DNA of 64,000 nucleotides. Source: an uncultured Lachnospiraceae bacterium. GTDB taxonomy: Bacteria > Bacillota > Clostridia > Lachnospirales > Lachnospiraceae. The stretch's first letter is position 1. Every line of letters begins with the position of its first letter. Of this stretch, positions 50,268 through 59,812 are shown one piece after another. The notes below the pieces were generated by a model that had not been told where the DNA came from, ran no database searches, and saw only the letters and a list, made by a program, of their open reading frames with translations. The stretch is taken from the NCBI GenBank assembly GCA_934351835.1, contig CAKRJP010000002.1:140403-204402 (forward strand). The letters are read 5' to 3'. The position numbers and the translations under genes were made by a program.

Positions 50268-51551
50268 TTATTTAACATCTCTGTAGATAATGTCGTTTCT
50301 TCCAGGTCCGTTAGATACCATTGTAATTGGATATCCAATCTGTTCCTCAATAAATTCTACATATTTTCTACAGTTTTCCGGAAGATCCTCATATTTCTTA
50401 ATTCCGCGGATATCACATTTCCATCCCGGAAGTGTCTTAAGAACTGGTTTTGCCTTCTCTAAAAGATGTGTAGTCGGGAATTCGGTTGTAACTTCACCAT
50501 TGATTTCATATCCTACACATACTGGAATCTCATCCAGATATCCCAATACATCAAGTACTGTAAATGCTACATCTGTAGTTCCCTGCATACGACAACCGTA
50601 CTTAGATGCCACACAGTCAAACCATCCCATTCTTCTTGGACGTCCGGTAGTTGCTCCGAACTCTCCGCCATCTCCACCACGGCGTCTCAGTTCATCTGCT
50701 TCATCGCCGAAAATCTCGCTGACAAATGCCCCTGCTCCTACTGCACTTGAATATGCTTTACATACTGTAATAATCTGTTTAATCTCATATGGCGGAACGC
50801 CTGCTCCGATTGCTCCATATGCTGCCAGTGTAGAAGAAGATGTAACCATTGGATAGATTCCGTGATCCGGATCTTTTAATGAACCAAGCTGTCCCTCTAA
50901 CAGAACCTGCTTGCCCTCTTTTAATGCATTATGCAGATACAATGCTGTATCACATACATAAGATCCAATCATCTTCTTATACTCTTGTAATTCTTCATAT
51001 AAATCATCAGGATTGATCAGTGGTTTATGATATAAATGCTCCAGAAGTACGTTTTTCTGTTCTGCAACTCTTACTACTTTCTCCTTCAACAGCTCATCAT
51101 CAAATAATTCGCTGACCTGGAAACCAATCTTCGCATACTTGTCTGAGTAAAAAGGAGCAATTCCTGATTTTGTAGAACCGAAAGATTTTCCTCCCAGTCT
51201 CTCTTCTTCATATGCATCAAAATTTTTATGATAAGACATCACCATCTGTGCACGGTCAGATACCAGAATCTTTGGCATCGGAACATCTCTGTCAACGATG
51301 GACTGAATCTCTTTAAAAAGTACCGGAACATCAAGCGCTACTCCATTACCAATAATACTCGTTGTATGGTCGTAAAACACTCCTGAAGGTAATGTATGCA
51401 GTGCAAACTTACCATAATCATTAATGATGGTATGTCCTGCATTTGCTCCTCCCTGAAATCTAACAATGATGTCCGCTTTCTGAGCTAACATATCGGTAAT
51501 CTTACCTTTTCCCTCGTCACCCCAGTTGGCACCAACTACTGCTTTAACCAT
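50268..51551 (-). CDS. purA: Adenylosuccinate synthetase
   Basis: PurA joins IMP and aspartate with GTP to give adenylosuccinate, the committed step to AMP. The 427-residue protein has the N-terminal GANWGDEGKGKITDML GTP loop, GGANAGHTI, GSTKSGIAPFYSDK and the C-terminal NGPGRNDIIYR close. Length and motifs are normal. It is a single-gene unit, with GGAGG before the ATG; no purine riboswitch is seen in the 160 nt upstream. Confidence 0.97.
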   Translation of the reverse strand: MVKAVVGANWGDEGKGKITDMLAQKADIIVRFQGGANAGHTIINDYGKFALHTLPSGVFYDHTTSIIGNGVALDVPVLFKEIQSIVDRDVPMPKILVSDRAQMVMSYHKNFDAYEEERLGGKSFGSTKSGIAPFYSDKYAKIGFQVSELFDDELLKEKVVRVAEQKNVLLEHLYHKPLINPDDLYEELQEYKKMIGSYVCDTALYLHNALKEGKQVLLEGQLGSLKDPDHGIYPMVTSSSTLAAYGAIGAGVPPYEIKQIITVCKAYSSAVGAGAFVSEIFGDEADELRRRGGDGGEFGATTGRPRRMGWFDCVASKYGCRMQGTTDVAFTVLDVLGYLDEIPVCVGYEINGEVTTEFPTTHLLEKAKPVLKTLPGWKCDIRGIKKYEDLPENCRKYVEFIEEQIGYPITMVSNGPGRNDIIYRDVK

Positions 51552-51718
51552 ATTATCATTTCCTCCTGACGTACAGCCTAAAACTAAACTCCGCAGGCCT
51601 ATTTGCAGACCTACCTTTAGATATTGTACTATAAACTCTCTCTAAAGTAAAATATTTTTTATAAATACCATTTATTTTTTTTATAAGTATAAGTTATCTC
51701 TCACTTCTATTGCCCGAA

Positions 51719-53281
51719 CTACATTAACGGTGCAATCAGACGCAGCACCTTTCCAACAATCTTTGTAAACAGTGTACGATTCTTTACTTCCGTCACAGTC
51801 ACTTTATGGCACTTCCGTAAAGTACGTTGGAAATCAAGTTCAATCTTATCAACTTCCGCATTATTATAAATAAACACACCGCACTCAAAATGCAGATACA
51901 AACTTCTGTAATCTAAATTGATCGTTCCTACTGTTGCGGTATCATCATCTGATACGAAGACCTTTGCATGAACGAATCCCGGACGGTACTCATAAATCTG
52001 AATACCACTCTCTATCAGTTCCTGGTAATATGTCTGTGCCACCACAAATGCATACCATTTATCCGGAATATGTGGCATAATGATAATTACTTCCACTCCA
52101 CTCTTGGCTACCCGCGTCAATGTCATGACCATCTCATTATCCAGGATCAGGTAAGGAGTCATAATATGAACATATTTCTTCGCATGATTCAAAATATGGA
52201 AATAAACTTCTTCACCGACATTCTCGTTGTCATACGGGCTGTCTCCGTAAGGAATTACATATCCCAGTTCTCTCCGGAGTTCTTTTCGTCTCGGTGTCAA
52301 ATATTTTGCATAGTCTTCTCCCCCACGGGTATCCAGATTCCACATCTGAAGAAACATCATAGTAAGACTCTGTACCGCATCACCTTTTAACATTACAGCG
52401 GTATCTTTCCAGTGTCCGAAACGTACTTTCCGGTTGATATATTCATCCCCCAGATTGACACCTCCGGTAAATCCTACTTTTCCATCAATGACACAGATTT
52501 TTCTGTGGTCGCGGTTATTCTGAACCGTAGACAAGAACGGGCGTACCTTATTGACCATCTTACATTGGATTCCATATTTTTTAATCTGATCCGGATAATT
52601 ATACGGCAGCATAGAAATTGCACACATACCGTCATACATAAACCGGACTTCCACTCCTTCAGCTGCTTTTTCCTTCAGGATCTCCAGAATAGAACTCCAC
52701 ATATATCCTTCTTCTACAATAAAATACTCCATAAAGATATATCTTTTTGCCTTCTTTAATTCCCTCAACATTGCTTCGAATTTATACTCGCCCAATGGAA
52801 AATACTTTACCGAAGTATTTCTATATGTCGGGAATCCTACCTGTCGGGACAGATAATTTGAAAGTAATACATTGGCTGACTTGCTTGCCCATATTCCCTC
52901 TAATACCTCACGGTCCTGCTCCATATATGGATCTGTCTCTGTTCTTAATTTTGCCAGACGTTCTTTTACATATCTGGTCTCCAATTGTAATTTTACAAAA
53001 ATATAAAACAACGTTCCAACCACCGGCAGCAACATGATACATAATACCCATGTTAATTTAAATGCAGGATTATCTGCGGAGTTAGTAATAAAAATGATTA
53101 CAATCCCCTCCAGAATCGTTAATGCTGCATAAATGTATGTCATATAAGAACGCAAATATTCGCTCATTGCGAAAAAAAATCCCAACTGAATCACAATCAG
53201 CAGCAAAATGATTCCCACACGGCTGAATATAAATCGAAACAACCCTTTTTTCGCTTTTTCTTTGCTTCCTTTTTCACTCAT
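51719..53281 (-). CDS. cls: Cardiolipin synthase (phospholipase D family)
   Basis: The 520-residue membrane protein joins two phosphatidylglycerols to cardiolipin. Two N-terminal transmembrane helices (about 15-60) and a PLDc_N segment precede two phospholipase D domains with HKD motifs: NRDHRKICVIDGKVGFTGG and VHAKVFVSDDDTATVGTIN. A third hydrophobic stretch at the C-terminus (LRLIAP) is short. It is intact and of usual length. The interval 51552-51718 upstream of purA shows no gene. Confidence 0.94.
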   Translation of the reverse strand: MSEKGSKEKAKKGLFRFIFSRVGIILLLIVIQLGFFFAMSEYLRSYMTYIYAALTILEGIVIIFITNSADNPAFKLTWVLCIMLLPVVGTLFYIFVKLQLETRYVKERLAKLRTETDPYMEQDREVLEGIWASKSANVLLSNYLSRQVGFPTYRNTSVKYFPLGEYKFEAMLRELKKAKRYIFMEYFIVEEGYMWSSILEILKEKAAEGVEVRFMYDGMCAISMLPYNYPDQIKKYGIQCKMVNKVRPFLSTVQNNRDHRKICVIDGKVGFTGGVNLGDEYINRKVRFGHWKDTAVMLKGDAVQSLTMMFLQMWNLDTRGGEDYAKYLTPRRKELRRELGYVIPYGDSPYDNENVGEEVYFHILNHAKKYVHIMTPYLILDNEMVMTLTRVAKSGVEVIIIMPHIPDKWYAFVVAQTYYQELIESGIQIYEYRPGFVHAKVFVSDDDTATVGTINLDYRSLYLHFECGVFIYNNAEVDKIELDFQRTLRKCHKVTVTEVKNRTLFTKIVGKVLRLIAPLM

Positions 53282-53484
53282 ACCCTTCTAACGGCTCCTT
53301 CATCTCTTACTTCTTCATTTTCATACGGAATATAGTTTAACACATTTATTTTTAGTTCTCAACGATTACGAAATTGTTTATAATTTCTTTCTTTTTTTAT
53401 TCTTTTTTTACAGAATCTGGGTACAATCTGTGATATGATATAAAATAAATGAACATTATATTATTAAGAAAGGAGTTGGCAGAT

Positions 53485-53775
53485 ATGTCAAAATTAGGTC
53501 ATAAATTATTAGGTCTTGCCGCTGCCTCTGCTGCTGTTGGTGCCGGAGTATATTACTTTTTAAAGAAAAAAGGAGACGACTTCGAAGATGAATTCGCAGA
53601 TGATTTTGAGGATGATTTTGCCGATGACTTCGAAGACGATTTTACGCCTACAGAATCTTCTGCCCGCGAATATGTTTCTTTAAACAAGACTACTTCGGAA
53701 GATTGCGGATCTGATGAAGAACCTGTTGAATCAGAGACAGAATCCACAGAAGAAACAGAGACACCTACTGTATAG
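53485..53775 (+). CDS. Small single-pass membrane protein with acidic repeat
   Basis: A 96-residue protein. Residues 1-30 give a hydrophobic Ala/Gly-rich helix ending in KKKG, then a run of DDFEDEFADDFEDDF-type repeats (about residues 31-55) and an acidic Ser/Thr/Glu tail. The ATG at 53485 with AAGGAG 9 nt upstream is the best start. Similar short proteins occur in Lachnospiraceae without known function. A terminator follows. Confidence 0.7.
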   Translation: MSKLGHKLLGLAAASAAVGAGVYYFLKKKGDDFEDEFADDFEDDFADDFEDDFTPTESSAREYVSLNKTTSEDCGSDEEPVESETESTEETETPTV

Positions 53776-53784
53776 GTCGGAAAT

Positions 53785-53817
53785 AAAAAAGATTGCGTCA
53801 ACCGCAATCTTTTTTTA
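53785..53817. terminator. Bidirectional terminator
   Basis: AAAAAAGATTGCG pairs with CGCAATCTTTTTTT around a short loop. The A-run and T-run on both sides make it usable by the plus-strand acidic protein gene and the convergent minus-strand MocR-type gene, whose stop overlaps it. Confidence 0.9.
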
Positions 53818-55212
53818 TTTCCAACAGTCACACAACAGTCTGACTGCTTCTTTTATCTGTTCTTCTGTAAGATTCGCATACCCCAATAATATAGTTGAAG
53901 AGCTCTCATCTGTATATTCCTGAATTCGGCACTCTGACAATCCATATACTCTGATATCTCGCTCCTCGGCAAGACGGATCAATGTTTTTTCACTTCTTCC
54001 ATCCCGAAATGTCAATAACAAATGGACACCTGCATGTTCACCCGATATCTCGCATATCTCCTTTAAAGACCTCAGCCCATCAATCAAAGTATCATGGCGA
54101 TTTTTATAAAGCGCTCTGGTCTTATTCAGATGCCTTTCATAATATCCTTCTTCGATAAATCGCTGAACAATCATCTGGTCAACTTTCGACACCGTCGTAC
54201 TTACAAAACCGCAACGCTTTTCATACTCTGTAAGAAGCGGTTCCGGAAGCACCATATAGCTCATTCGGATTGCCGGTGCAATCGACTTCGAAAACGTTCC
54301 AAGATAGATGACTTTATCCTGTGTATCATATCCCTGCAATGCCGGAATCGGTTTCCCCTTGTATCGGAATTCACTGTCATAATCATCCTCTACAATGTAA
54401 CGGTGTTCTTTTCTGTTCGCCCAGTTAAGGAGTTCCATCCGTCGTTTCATCGGCATAACAATGCCCGTCGGATACTGATGGGACGGCGTCACATAGGCTA
54501 TATCGGCCTGAGAATCTTCCAGCTCCCCAATTTTCATTCCGTTTTTATCCAGCGGAATCGGAACTGTCTGATACCCAAGACTTTCAGCCATACGATATGC
54601 CTGCTTATATGCCGGATCTTCAAATGCAATCCGATGCTGCTCTCCGACGATCATATGAAGCAGCATCAAAAGATAATCACTCCCGGCACCTACAATGATC
54701 TGATGTGCCCCACAGTTTACGCCTCGTGCCTGATACAGATAATTGCAAATTGCATTTCGGAAACTATACTCTCCCTGGGGATCTCCCGAACGGAATAATT
54801 CCGTCTTGTCCTCCACCAGAATATCTTTCGATAATTTCCGCCATGCATTATATGGAAAACTCTTCAGATCCACACCATTCGGCGTAAAATCATAACGATA
54901 ATTTTTCACAGTTCTTTTCTTTTTTGGCACTTTCGTATCTACTTTTTTCAGATGATACAATTCATCAATCTGCGCAACAAAATATCCTCGACACGGAACG
55001 GTTTCAATATACCCTTCTGAAACCAACTGTTCGTATGCCAGTTCTATCGTACTTCTGCTGACTTCCAAATGTCTGGACAGAGCCCTGGTCGATGGAAGTT
55101 TCTCTCCGTATATGATTCTTCCATCCCTGATCTCTGTCTTTATATACTGATAAATCTGCTCATACAAAGGAGTCCTCGAATTTGATTTTATGTTCAGTGT
55201 CAATTCATTCAT
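53815..55212 (-). CDS. MocR/PdxR-type GntR transcription factor with aminotransferase domain
   Basis: The 465-residue protein fuses an N-terminal GntR winged helix (about 10-75; YEQIYQYIKTEIRDGRI, LPSTRALSRHLEVSRSTIE) to a fold-type I aminotransferase domain (about 110-460). The PLP lysine is in GTFSKSIAPAIR and the YIVEDDYDSEFRY stretch matches the cofactor-binding Asp/Tyr. MocR proteins sense PLP or amino acids; PdxR controls vitamin B6 synthesis. No pdxST genes are near, so the target is unknown. It is 18 nt downstream of glnS and may share its transcript. Confidence 0.9.
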   Translation of the reverse strand: MNELTLNIKSNSRTPLYEQIYQYIKTEIRDGRIIYGEKLPSTRALSRHLEVSRSTIELAYEQLVSEGYIETVPCRGYFVAQIDELYHLKKVDTKVPKKKRTVKNYRYDFTPNGVDLKSFPYNAWRKLSKDILVEDKTELFRSGDPQGEYSFRNAICNYLYQARGVNCGAHQIIVGAGSDYLLMLLHMIVGEQHRIAFEDPAYKQAYRMAESLGYQTVPIPLDKNGMKIGELEDSQADIAYVTPSHQYPTGIVMPMKRRMELLNWANRKEHRYIVEDDYDSEFRYKGKPIPALQGYDTQDKVIYLGTFSKSIAPAIRMSYMVLPEPLLTEYEKRCGFVSTTVSKVDQMIVQRFIEEGYYERHLNKTRALYKNRHDTLIDGLRSLKEICEISGEHAGVHLLLTFRDGRSEKTLIRLAEERDIRVYGLSECRIQEYTDESSSTILLGYANLTEEQIKEAVRLLCDCWK

Positions 55213-55230
55213 AATCTTCTCTCGACCACT

Positions 55231-56901
55231 TTATTTCTTTGGCAGTTTAAATGAACTCTTTAGTGATACAATTCTGTTAAATACCAGATTCTCAGGTGTA
55301 GAATCCTTAGAATCAATACAGAAATATCCATTTCTTACAAACTGAAAACTTGCTCCCGACTCTGCCTGGTCAAAGCTGTCTTCTACATAGCAGTTTTTGC
55401 GGATCTCTAAAGAATTTGGATTCAAGTTCAGAGAACCATCCTCTTTGTTATAAACACCTTTTTCTTCATCTACAAGATTTTCATACAGACGGATCTCTGC
55501 CTGCTTCGCATAAGGTGCTGCCACCCAGTGGATCGTACCCTTTACTTTTCTTCCGGTAAATCCTGTTCCACATTTTGTCTCCGGATCATAAGTACAGTGA
55601 ACAACAGTTACATTACCATTCTCATCCGTCTCATAGCTTTCACATTTCACAAAGTATGCATGCATCAGACGTACTTCATTTCCAGGGAACAAACGGAAAT
55701 ATTTCTTCGGTGGATCAATCATAAAATCGTCACGCTCGATATATAACTCTTTGCAGAATGGCACTTTACGCATACCAAGCTCTGGATTCTCCAGATTGTT
55801 CTCTACATCCAGATATTCCATCTCTGCTTCCGGATAGTTATCAATAACCAGCTTAATTGGATCTAATACAGCCATCATACGTGGTTTCTTCATTTTCAGA
55901 TCTTCACGGATACAGTACTCAAGCATCGCATAATCTACAGAACTCTGTGCTTTTGAAATTCCACACATCTCTACAAACATCTTGATAGATTCCGGTGTGA
56001 ATCCACGTCTTCGAAGAGCTGCGATTGATACCAGACGCGGATCATCCCATCCATCTACGATTCCTTCCTGTACTAACTTCTTAATGTAACGCTTACCGGT
56101 TACAACATTGGTCAGATATAATTTTGCAAACTCAATCTGTCTCGGTGCCGGATCAAATCCACACTCTTTTACAACCCACTCATATAACGGTCTATGGTCC
56201 TCGAACTCTAAAGTACAGATAGAATGCGTAATCTTCTCGATGGCATCCTCTATCGGATGTGCAAAATCATACATCGGATATATACACCACTTATCCCCTG
56301 TATTGTGGTGTGTCATGTGTGCCACGCGGTAAATAATCGGGTCTCTCATATTAATGTTAGGAGAGGCCATATCAATCTTTGCACGAAGAACTTTCTCTCC
56401 GTCTTTATATTTGCCTTCTCTCATCTCTTCAAATAACTGAAGGTTCTCTTCTACAGATCGATCTCTGTACGGGCTGTTCTTTCCCGGCTCTGTCAGCGTC
56501 CCTCTGTACTCACGGATCTCATCCGCTGTCAGATCACATACATAGGCTTTGCCGTTTTTAATCAACTTCACAGCGCACTCATACATTGCATCAAAATAAT
56601 CAGATGCAAAATACAAATGCTCTTTCCAGTCAGCTCCCAACCATTTTACATCCTCTTTGATAGACTCTACGAATTCCATGTCCTCTTTCATCGGATTTGT
56701 ATCATCAAATCTCAAATGGAATGTTCCTCCATATTCTTTTGCAAGTCCGTAGTTTAATAAAATAGACTTTGCATGTCCGATATGCAGATATCCATTTGGT
56801 TCCGGTGGGAATCTGGTGCAGATTTCACTGTAAATGCCTTCCGCCAGATCCTTATCTATTTCCTGTTCAATGAAATTTTTTGAAATCACTTCTTCTCCCA
56901 T
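55231..56901 (-). CDS. glnS: Glutaminyl-tRNA synthetase
   Basis: The 556-residue class I enzyme charges tRNA-Gln directly. It has the ATP site motif PPEPNGYLHIGHAKSI, the GlnRS-specific WDDPRLVSIAALRRRGFTP and DPIKLVIDNYPE, and C-terminal anticodon-binding beta barrels. The region that is MSKRKL in E. coli reads VTGKRYIKKL, a variant of the second signature. Many Firmicutes lack GlnRS and use GatCAB; presence of glnS fits Lachnospiraceae and other clostridia that acquired it. Confidence 0.96.
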   Translation of the reverse strand: MGEEVISKNFIEQEIDKDLAEGIYSEICTRFPPEPNGYLHIGHAKSILLNYGLAKEYGGTFHLRFDDTNPMKEDMEFVESIKEDVKWLGADWKEHLYFASDYFDAMYECAVKLIKNGKAYVCDLTADEIREYRGTLTEPGKNSPYRDRSVEENLQLFEEMREGKYKDGEKVLRAKIDMASPNINMRDPIIYRVAHMTHHNTGDKWCIYPMYDFAHPIEDAIEKITHSICTLEFEDHRPLYEWVVKECGFDPAPRQIEFAKLYLTNVVTGKRYIKKLVQEGIVDGWDDPRLVSIAALRRRGFTPESIKMFVEMCGISKAQSSVDYAMLEYCIREDLKMKKPRMMAVLDPIKLVIDNYPEAEMEYLDVENNLENPELGMRKVPFCKELYIERDDFMIDPPKKYFRLFPGNEVRLMHAYFVKCESYETDENGNVTVVHCTYDPETKCGTGFTGRKVKGTIHWVAAPYAKQAEIRLYENLVDEEKGVYNKEDGSLNLNPNSLEIRKNCYVEDSFDQAESGASFQFVRNGYFCIDSKDSTPENLVFNRIVSLKSSFKLPKK

Positions 56902-57016
56902 AATATCCTCCTTGCGGTAACTAAAAGTCCAATGAACTTTCCTGCCGTATGTTTGGCAATTAAAAAATGCTCATATTATATTATCACAAATAAAACGTTG
57001 AAACAAGGTTGTTATT

Positions 57017-57706
57017 CTATTCTGAAATGTTTTGCAAACGTTTTTTCAAAATTGTCATGGCATGCACGATAATTGCAGCATGATCAGAGGCCAGGAGCCC
57101 TGGTTTCTCGACTGCAAATTTCTGTTCTCTTATCAAACCTTCCGTCCGGTATTCTTTCACAACCGCTGTTGTTTTGATCTGCTTTGCCTCATTGTATATA
57201 CTCAACTGCCACTTTTTATCATCCAGTTCTCTGAACTCCACGTCACACCAGGCTGCATCTGCCGCATCGTCTCCGGCCTGCACTTTCACCTTATCTTCTT
57301 CCACCAGTGACATATATGCCGTTGTAATCACACGGGTTCTCGGATCCCTGTCATAATCTCCGTAAGCTCCAATCTGTTCCATCAGAAGTCCTGAAATACC
57401 AGTTTCTTCTTCTAACTCTCTTCTGGCGGTATCTTCCAGATTTTCCTTCATATTTACAAATCCTCCCGGAAGTGCCCACGCCCCGATACTCGGATGGTTT
57501 CCCCGTTTGATCAGAAGTAATTTCAGACCTTCCATGCACTCATCCAGATGATCTTTATAAGAAAATATCACTGCATCTGTGGTACAACTTGGTGTTTGAT
57601 ACTTGTGCGGATCATAGGCATCCAGAAATTCTTCCAGGGTCTGTCCTGCTGCATTTTTCTCGCCATTTCCGTAAAACCTTGTAATGTCTTTTAAAAATGA
57701 TGCCAT
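57017..57706 (-). CDS. Nudix hydrolase
   Basis: The 229-residue protein has a complete Nudix box in GFVNMKENLEDTARRELEEE plus TGI (Gx5Ex7REUxEExGU), about residues 82-106, so it should cleave a nucleoside diphosphate linked to another group. The C-terminal part (about 150-229) has the winged-helix-like tail often seen in NrtR/ADP-ribose-type Nudix proteins but without a clear DNA-binding motif. The substrate is unknown. It is a single-gene unit. Confidence 0.9.
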   Translation of the reverse strand: MASFLKDITRFYGNGEKNAAGQTLEEFLDAYDPHKYQTPSCTTDAVIFSYKDHLDECMEGLKLLLIKRGNHPSIGAWALPGGFVNMKENLEDTARRELEEETGISGLLMEQIGAYGDYDRDPRTRVITTAYMSLVEEDKVKVQAGDDAADAAWCDVEFRELDDKKWQLSIYNEAKQIKTTAVVKEYRTEGLIREQKFAVEKPGLLASDHAAIIVHAMTILKKRLQNISE

Positions 57707-57735
57707 TTAATTTTCTCCTTTGCATAAAATTAATG

Positions 57736-57765
57736 TTGACAAAAGTGTTATTTCTATTGTATATT
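57736..57765 (+). promoter_or_regulatory. Promoter of the tRNA-Thr gene
   Basis: TTGACA (57736-57741) and TATATT (57760-57765) with an 18-nt spacer lie 31 nt before the mature tRNA-Thr 5' end. Confidence 0.75.
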
Positions 57766-57796
57766 ATTAACGTTGTATAGCTTATATGTTGTACAG

Positions 57797-57869
57797 GCTG
57801 CCTTGGCTCAGTCGGTAGAGCGTCGCCTTGGTAAGGCGGAGGTCGGCGGTTCGATTCCGCTAGGCAGCT
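57797..57869 (+). tRNA. tRNA-Thr (anticodon GGT)
   Basis: The cloverleaf folds with a 7-bp acceptor stem (GCTGCCT with AGGCAGC), D-arm GCTC/GAGC, anticodon loop TTGGTAA giving anticodon GGT, variable loop AGGTC and a T-arm with TTCGATT. The CCA end is not encoded. A T-rich run follows directly. Confidence 0.95.
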
Positions 57870-57882
57870 TTTTTATTTAGAT

Positions 57883-57920
57883 AACCCCTTGGAAATGAAG
57901 ATTTCTAAGGGGTTGTTCTT
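57883..57920. terminator. Terminator between tRNA-Thr and sigH
   Basis: AACCCCTTgGAAAT pairs with ATTTCtAAGGGGTT (57883-57914 region) followed by GTTCTTTTT on the plus strand and A-rich sequence on the other side, so it can stop both the tRNA and the convergent sigH transcripts. Confidence 0.8.
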
Positions 57921-57967
57921 TTTATTACTACTATTATTTACTTCTACTGTTTCTTAAACGTTATCGC

Positions 57968-58576
57968 TCAGGAACGTTCTTTTTCCAGGATTTTTGCTGT
58001 TTTCCCTTTAATCCTCTGCAAAGCATTATCAATCGTCTTGGGACTCTTATCCAACAGATTTGCAATGGTCTTATAATCTGTCCCCCGGAGATGAAGATAC
58101 AACACTCTCTTCTCCAATGCACTAAGCGACTCTTCCAGACGATTTTCCAAAATCGTGGCATACTCCCTGCTGATCAACAGTTCTTCCGGATTGCTCTGCC
58201 CGTTATCTTCCATTGTCTCAATCAGAGAACTCTGCTCCTCATCTTTATCATAGAGTGATATATAAGAATTGAGTGGTGAATGCTTTTTACGCTTTGATGC
58301 CTCAATTGCAGAATACATCTGCCTCGTCACGCAGAGTCTCGCAAAAATATGAAAAGAAGCTTCTTTTTCTGTATCATAATCCTGCACAGCTTTAAACAGA
58401 CCAATCATCCCTTCCTGGATGAGATCATCATTCTCCCCACCCAGAAGGAACATTGCGTTGGCTTCTTTCCTGACCAAATTTTTATATTTTTCCATGATAT
58501 AGTCAATGATCTGCTTTTCACCGTCACGATATCTACGGATCAACTGTTCATCCGACATATGCTCATATTTTGTCAT
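57968..58576 (-). CDS. sigH: RNA polymerase sporulation sigma factor SigH
   Basis: The 202-residue sigma-70-family factor has region 2 GENDDLIQEGMIGLFKAVQD then FARLCVTRQMYSAIEASKR, and region 4 with LSALEKRVLYLHLRGTDYKT and the helix-turn-helix around NLLDKSPKTIDNALQRIKGK. Its length and sequence match sigma-H, which directs early sporulation genes including spo0A. GGAG lies 8 nt before the ATG at 58576. It follows rlmB by 18 nt, the same cysS-mrnC-rlmB-sigH order seen in many Firmicutes. Confidence 0.95.
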   Translation of the reverse strand: MTKYEHMSDEQLIRRYRDGEKQIIDYIMEKYKNLVRKEANAMFLLGGENDDLIQEGMIGLFKAVQDYDTEKEASFHIFARLCVTRQMYSAIEASKRKKHSPLNSYISLYDKDEEQSSLIETMEDNGQSNPEELLISREYATILENRLEESLSALEKRVLYLHLRGTDYKTIANLLDKSPKTIDNALQRIKGKTAKILEKERS

Positions 58577-58594
58577 ATCAGATCTCCAAATAAA

Positions 58595-59359
58595 TTACTT
58601 TGTAAGTCGCTGTCTCACGATCTCATATGCAAGTACTCCCGCTGCAACGGACGCATTCAGGGAATCAATATCCCCCTTCATCGGAATCCCCGCCACAAAA
58701 TCGCAGGATTCTTTCACCAGTCTGCTGACACCTTCGCCTTCATTCCCGATCACTAATCCAATCGGGCCTTTTAAGTCCAGATCATACATCTGTGTACCAT
58801 CCATATCTGCACACACGAACCAGAGACCTTTCTTCTTAAGTTCTTCCATCGTCTTTACAAGGTTGGTCACTTTTGCAACCGGTGTGTAATTTAATGCACC
58901 CGCCGACGTCTTTGCAACTGTCGCTGTCAGTCCTACTGCACGTCTCTTAGGAATAATGACTCCATGTGCACCTGCAAGATTTGCCGTACGAATGATCGCA
59001 CCCAAATTATGCGGATCTTCAATATTATCCAGCAGAATCAGGAAAGGATCCTCGCCTTTTTCTTCTGCCAGTGCAAACATATCCTCAATCTCTGCATATT
59101 CATAAGCAGCCGCAAAAGCGATCACACCCTGATGATGTCCCGTTTCAGACAACTGTGATAATCTTTCTTTTGTCACAAATTGAAGCAACGTATCATGTTT
59201 CTTCGCTTCTCTGACGATCGTGCGCACCGGCCCATCCTGACATCCATCCAGAACATATAATTTATCAATTGGTCTGCCGGAACGAAATGCCTCTAAAACT
59301 GCATTTCTTCCCTCAATTAAATTTTCATTTGTATGCTGATTTTTTCTTTCCTCGCTCAT
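58595..59359 (-). CDS. rlmB: 23S rRNA (guanosine-2'-O-)-methyltransferase RlmB
   Basis: A 254-residue SPOUT (SpoU/TrmH) methyltransferase. The N-terminal substrate domain includes LIEGRNAVLEAFRSGR. The catalytic domain has motif 1 DNIEDPHNLGAIIRTANLAG, motif 2 IGLVIGNEGEGVSRLV and motif 3 IPMKGDIDSLNASVAAGVL. It methylates G2251 of 23S rRNA. It overlaps nothing and lies 12 nt after mrnC in the same operon. Confidence 0.93.
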   Translation of the reverse strand: MSEERKNQHTNENLIEGRNAVLEAFRSGRPIDKLYVLDGCQDGPVRTIVREAKKHDTLLQFVTKERLSQLSETGHHQGVIAFAAAYEYAEIEDMFALAEEKGEDPFLILLDNIEDPHNLGAIIRTANLAGAHGVIIPKRRAVGLTATVAKTSAGALNYTPVAKVTNLVKTMEELKKKGLWFVCADMDGTQMYDLDLKGPIGLVIGNEGEGVSRLVKESCDFVAGIPMKGDIDSLNASVAAGVLAYEIVRQRLTK

Positions 59360-59371
59360 AGATACTCCTGT

Positions 59372-59812
59372 CTATTCTTTGATACTGTCCAAACCAATCT
59401 TGACCAGTTCCAGCATCCTCTTCCACTCTTTTTTCAAATACAGATATCCCATCAACGCCTCAAATCCCGTTGCACGACGGTAATCCGTGATCGACTGATT
59501 CTTTGCCGGCGAAACACTCTTGGCATTGCGTCCTCTCTTATATACACCATGTTCTTCTTCTGTCAAGTGCTCCTGCATCGCACGCATCATCTGAGACTGT
59601 GCCGATGCCTGCACCAGAGAACTGGTCTTTTTATGAAGTTTCTGTACCTGTGCATTTCCTTCATTGATCACTAATGTCTTAATGATCAGATCATAAATAC
59701 TGTCGCCGATATACGCAAGTGCCAACGGAGAATAACTGTTAATATCTACCTCTTTTAATGAAAATACATTTTCCAGATACTCATCAAACTGCCAGGTTAC
59801 GCTCTCGTCCAT
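59372..59812 (-). CDS. mrnC: Mini-ribonuclease III
   Basis: A 146-residue RNase III catalytic domain without a dsRNA-binding domain. Signature parts are LALAYIGDSIYDLIIKTLVI with the acidic metal ligands, RGRNAKSVSPAKN, and TGFEALMGYLYL near the C-terminus. It matures 23S rRNA ends in Firmicutes. It overlaps the end of cysS by 16 nt, as usual. Confidence 0.95.
   Translation of the reverse strand: MDESVTWQFDEYLENVFSLKEVDINSYSPLALAYIGDSIYDLIIKTLVINEGNAQVQKLHKKTSSLVQASAQSQMMRAMQEHLTEEEHGVYKRGRNAKSVSPAKNQSITDYRRATGFEALMGYLYLKKEWKRMLELVKIGLDSIKE

Noticed and set aside
51552..51718. Purine riboswitch before purA
   Set aside because: No three-way-junction motif is recognised in the short AT-rich leader.
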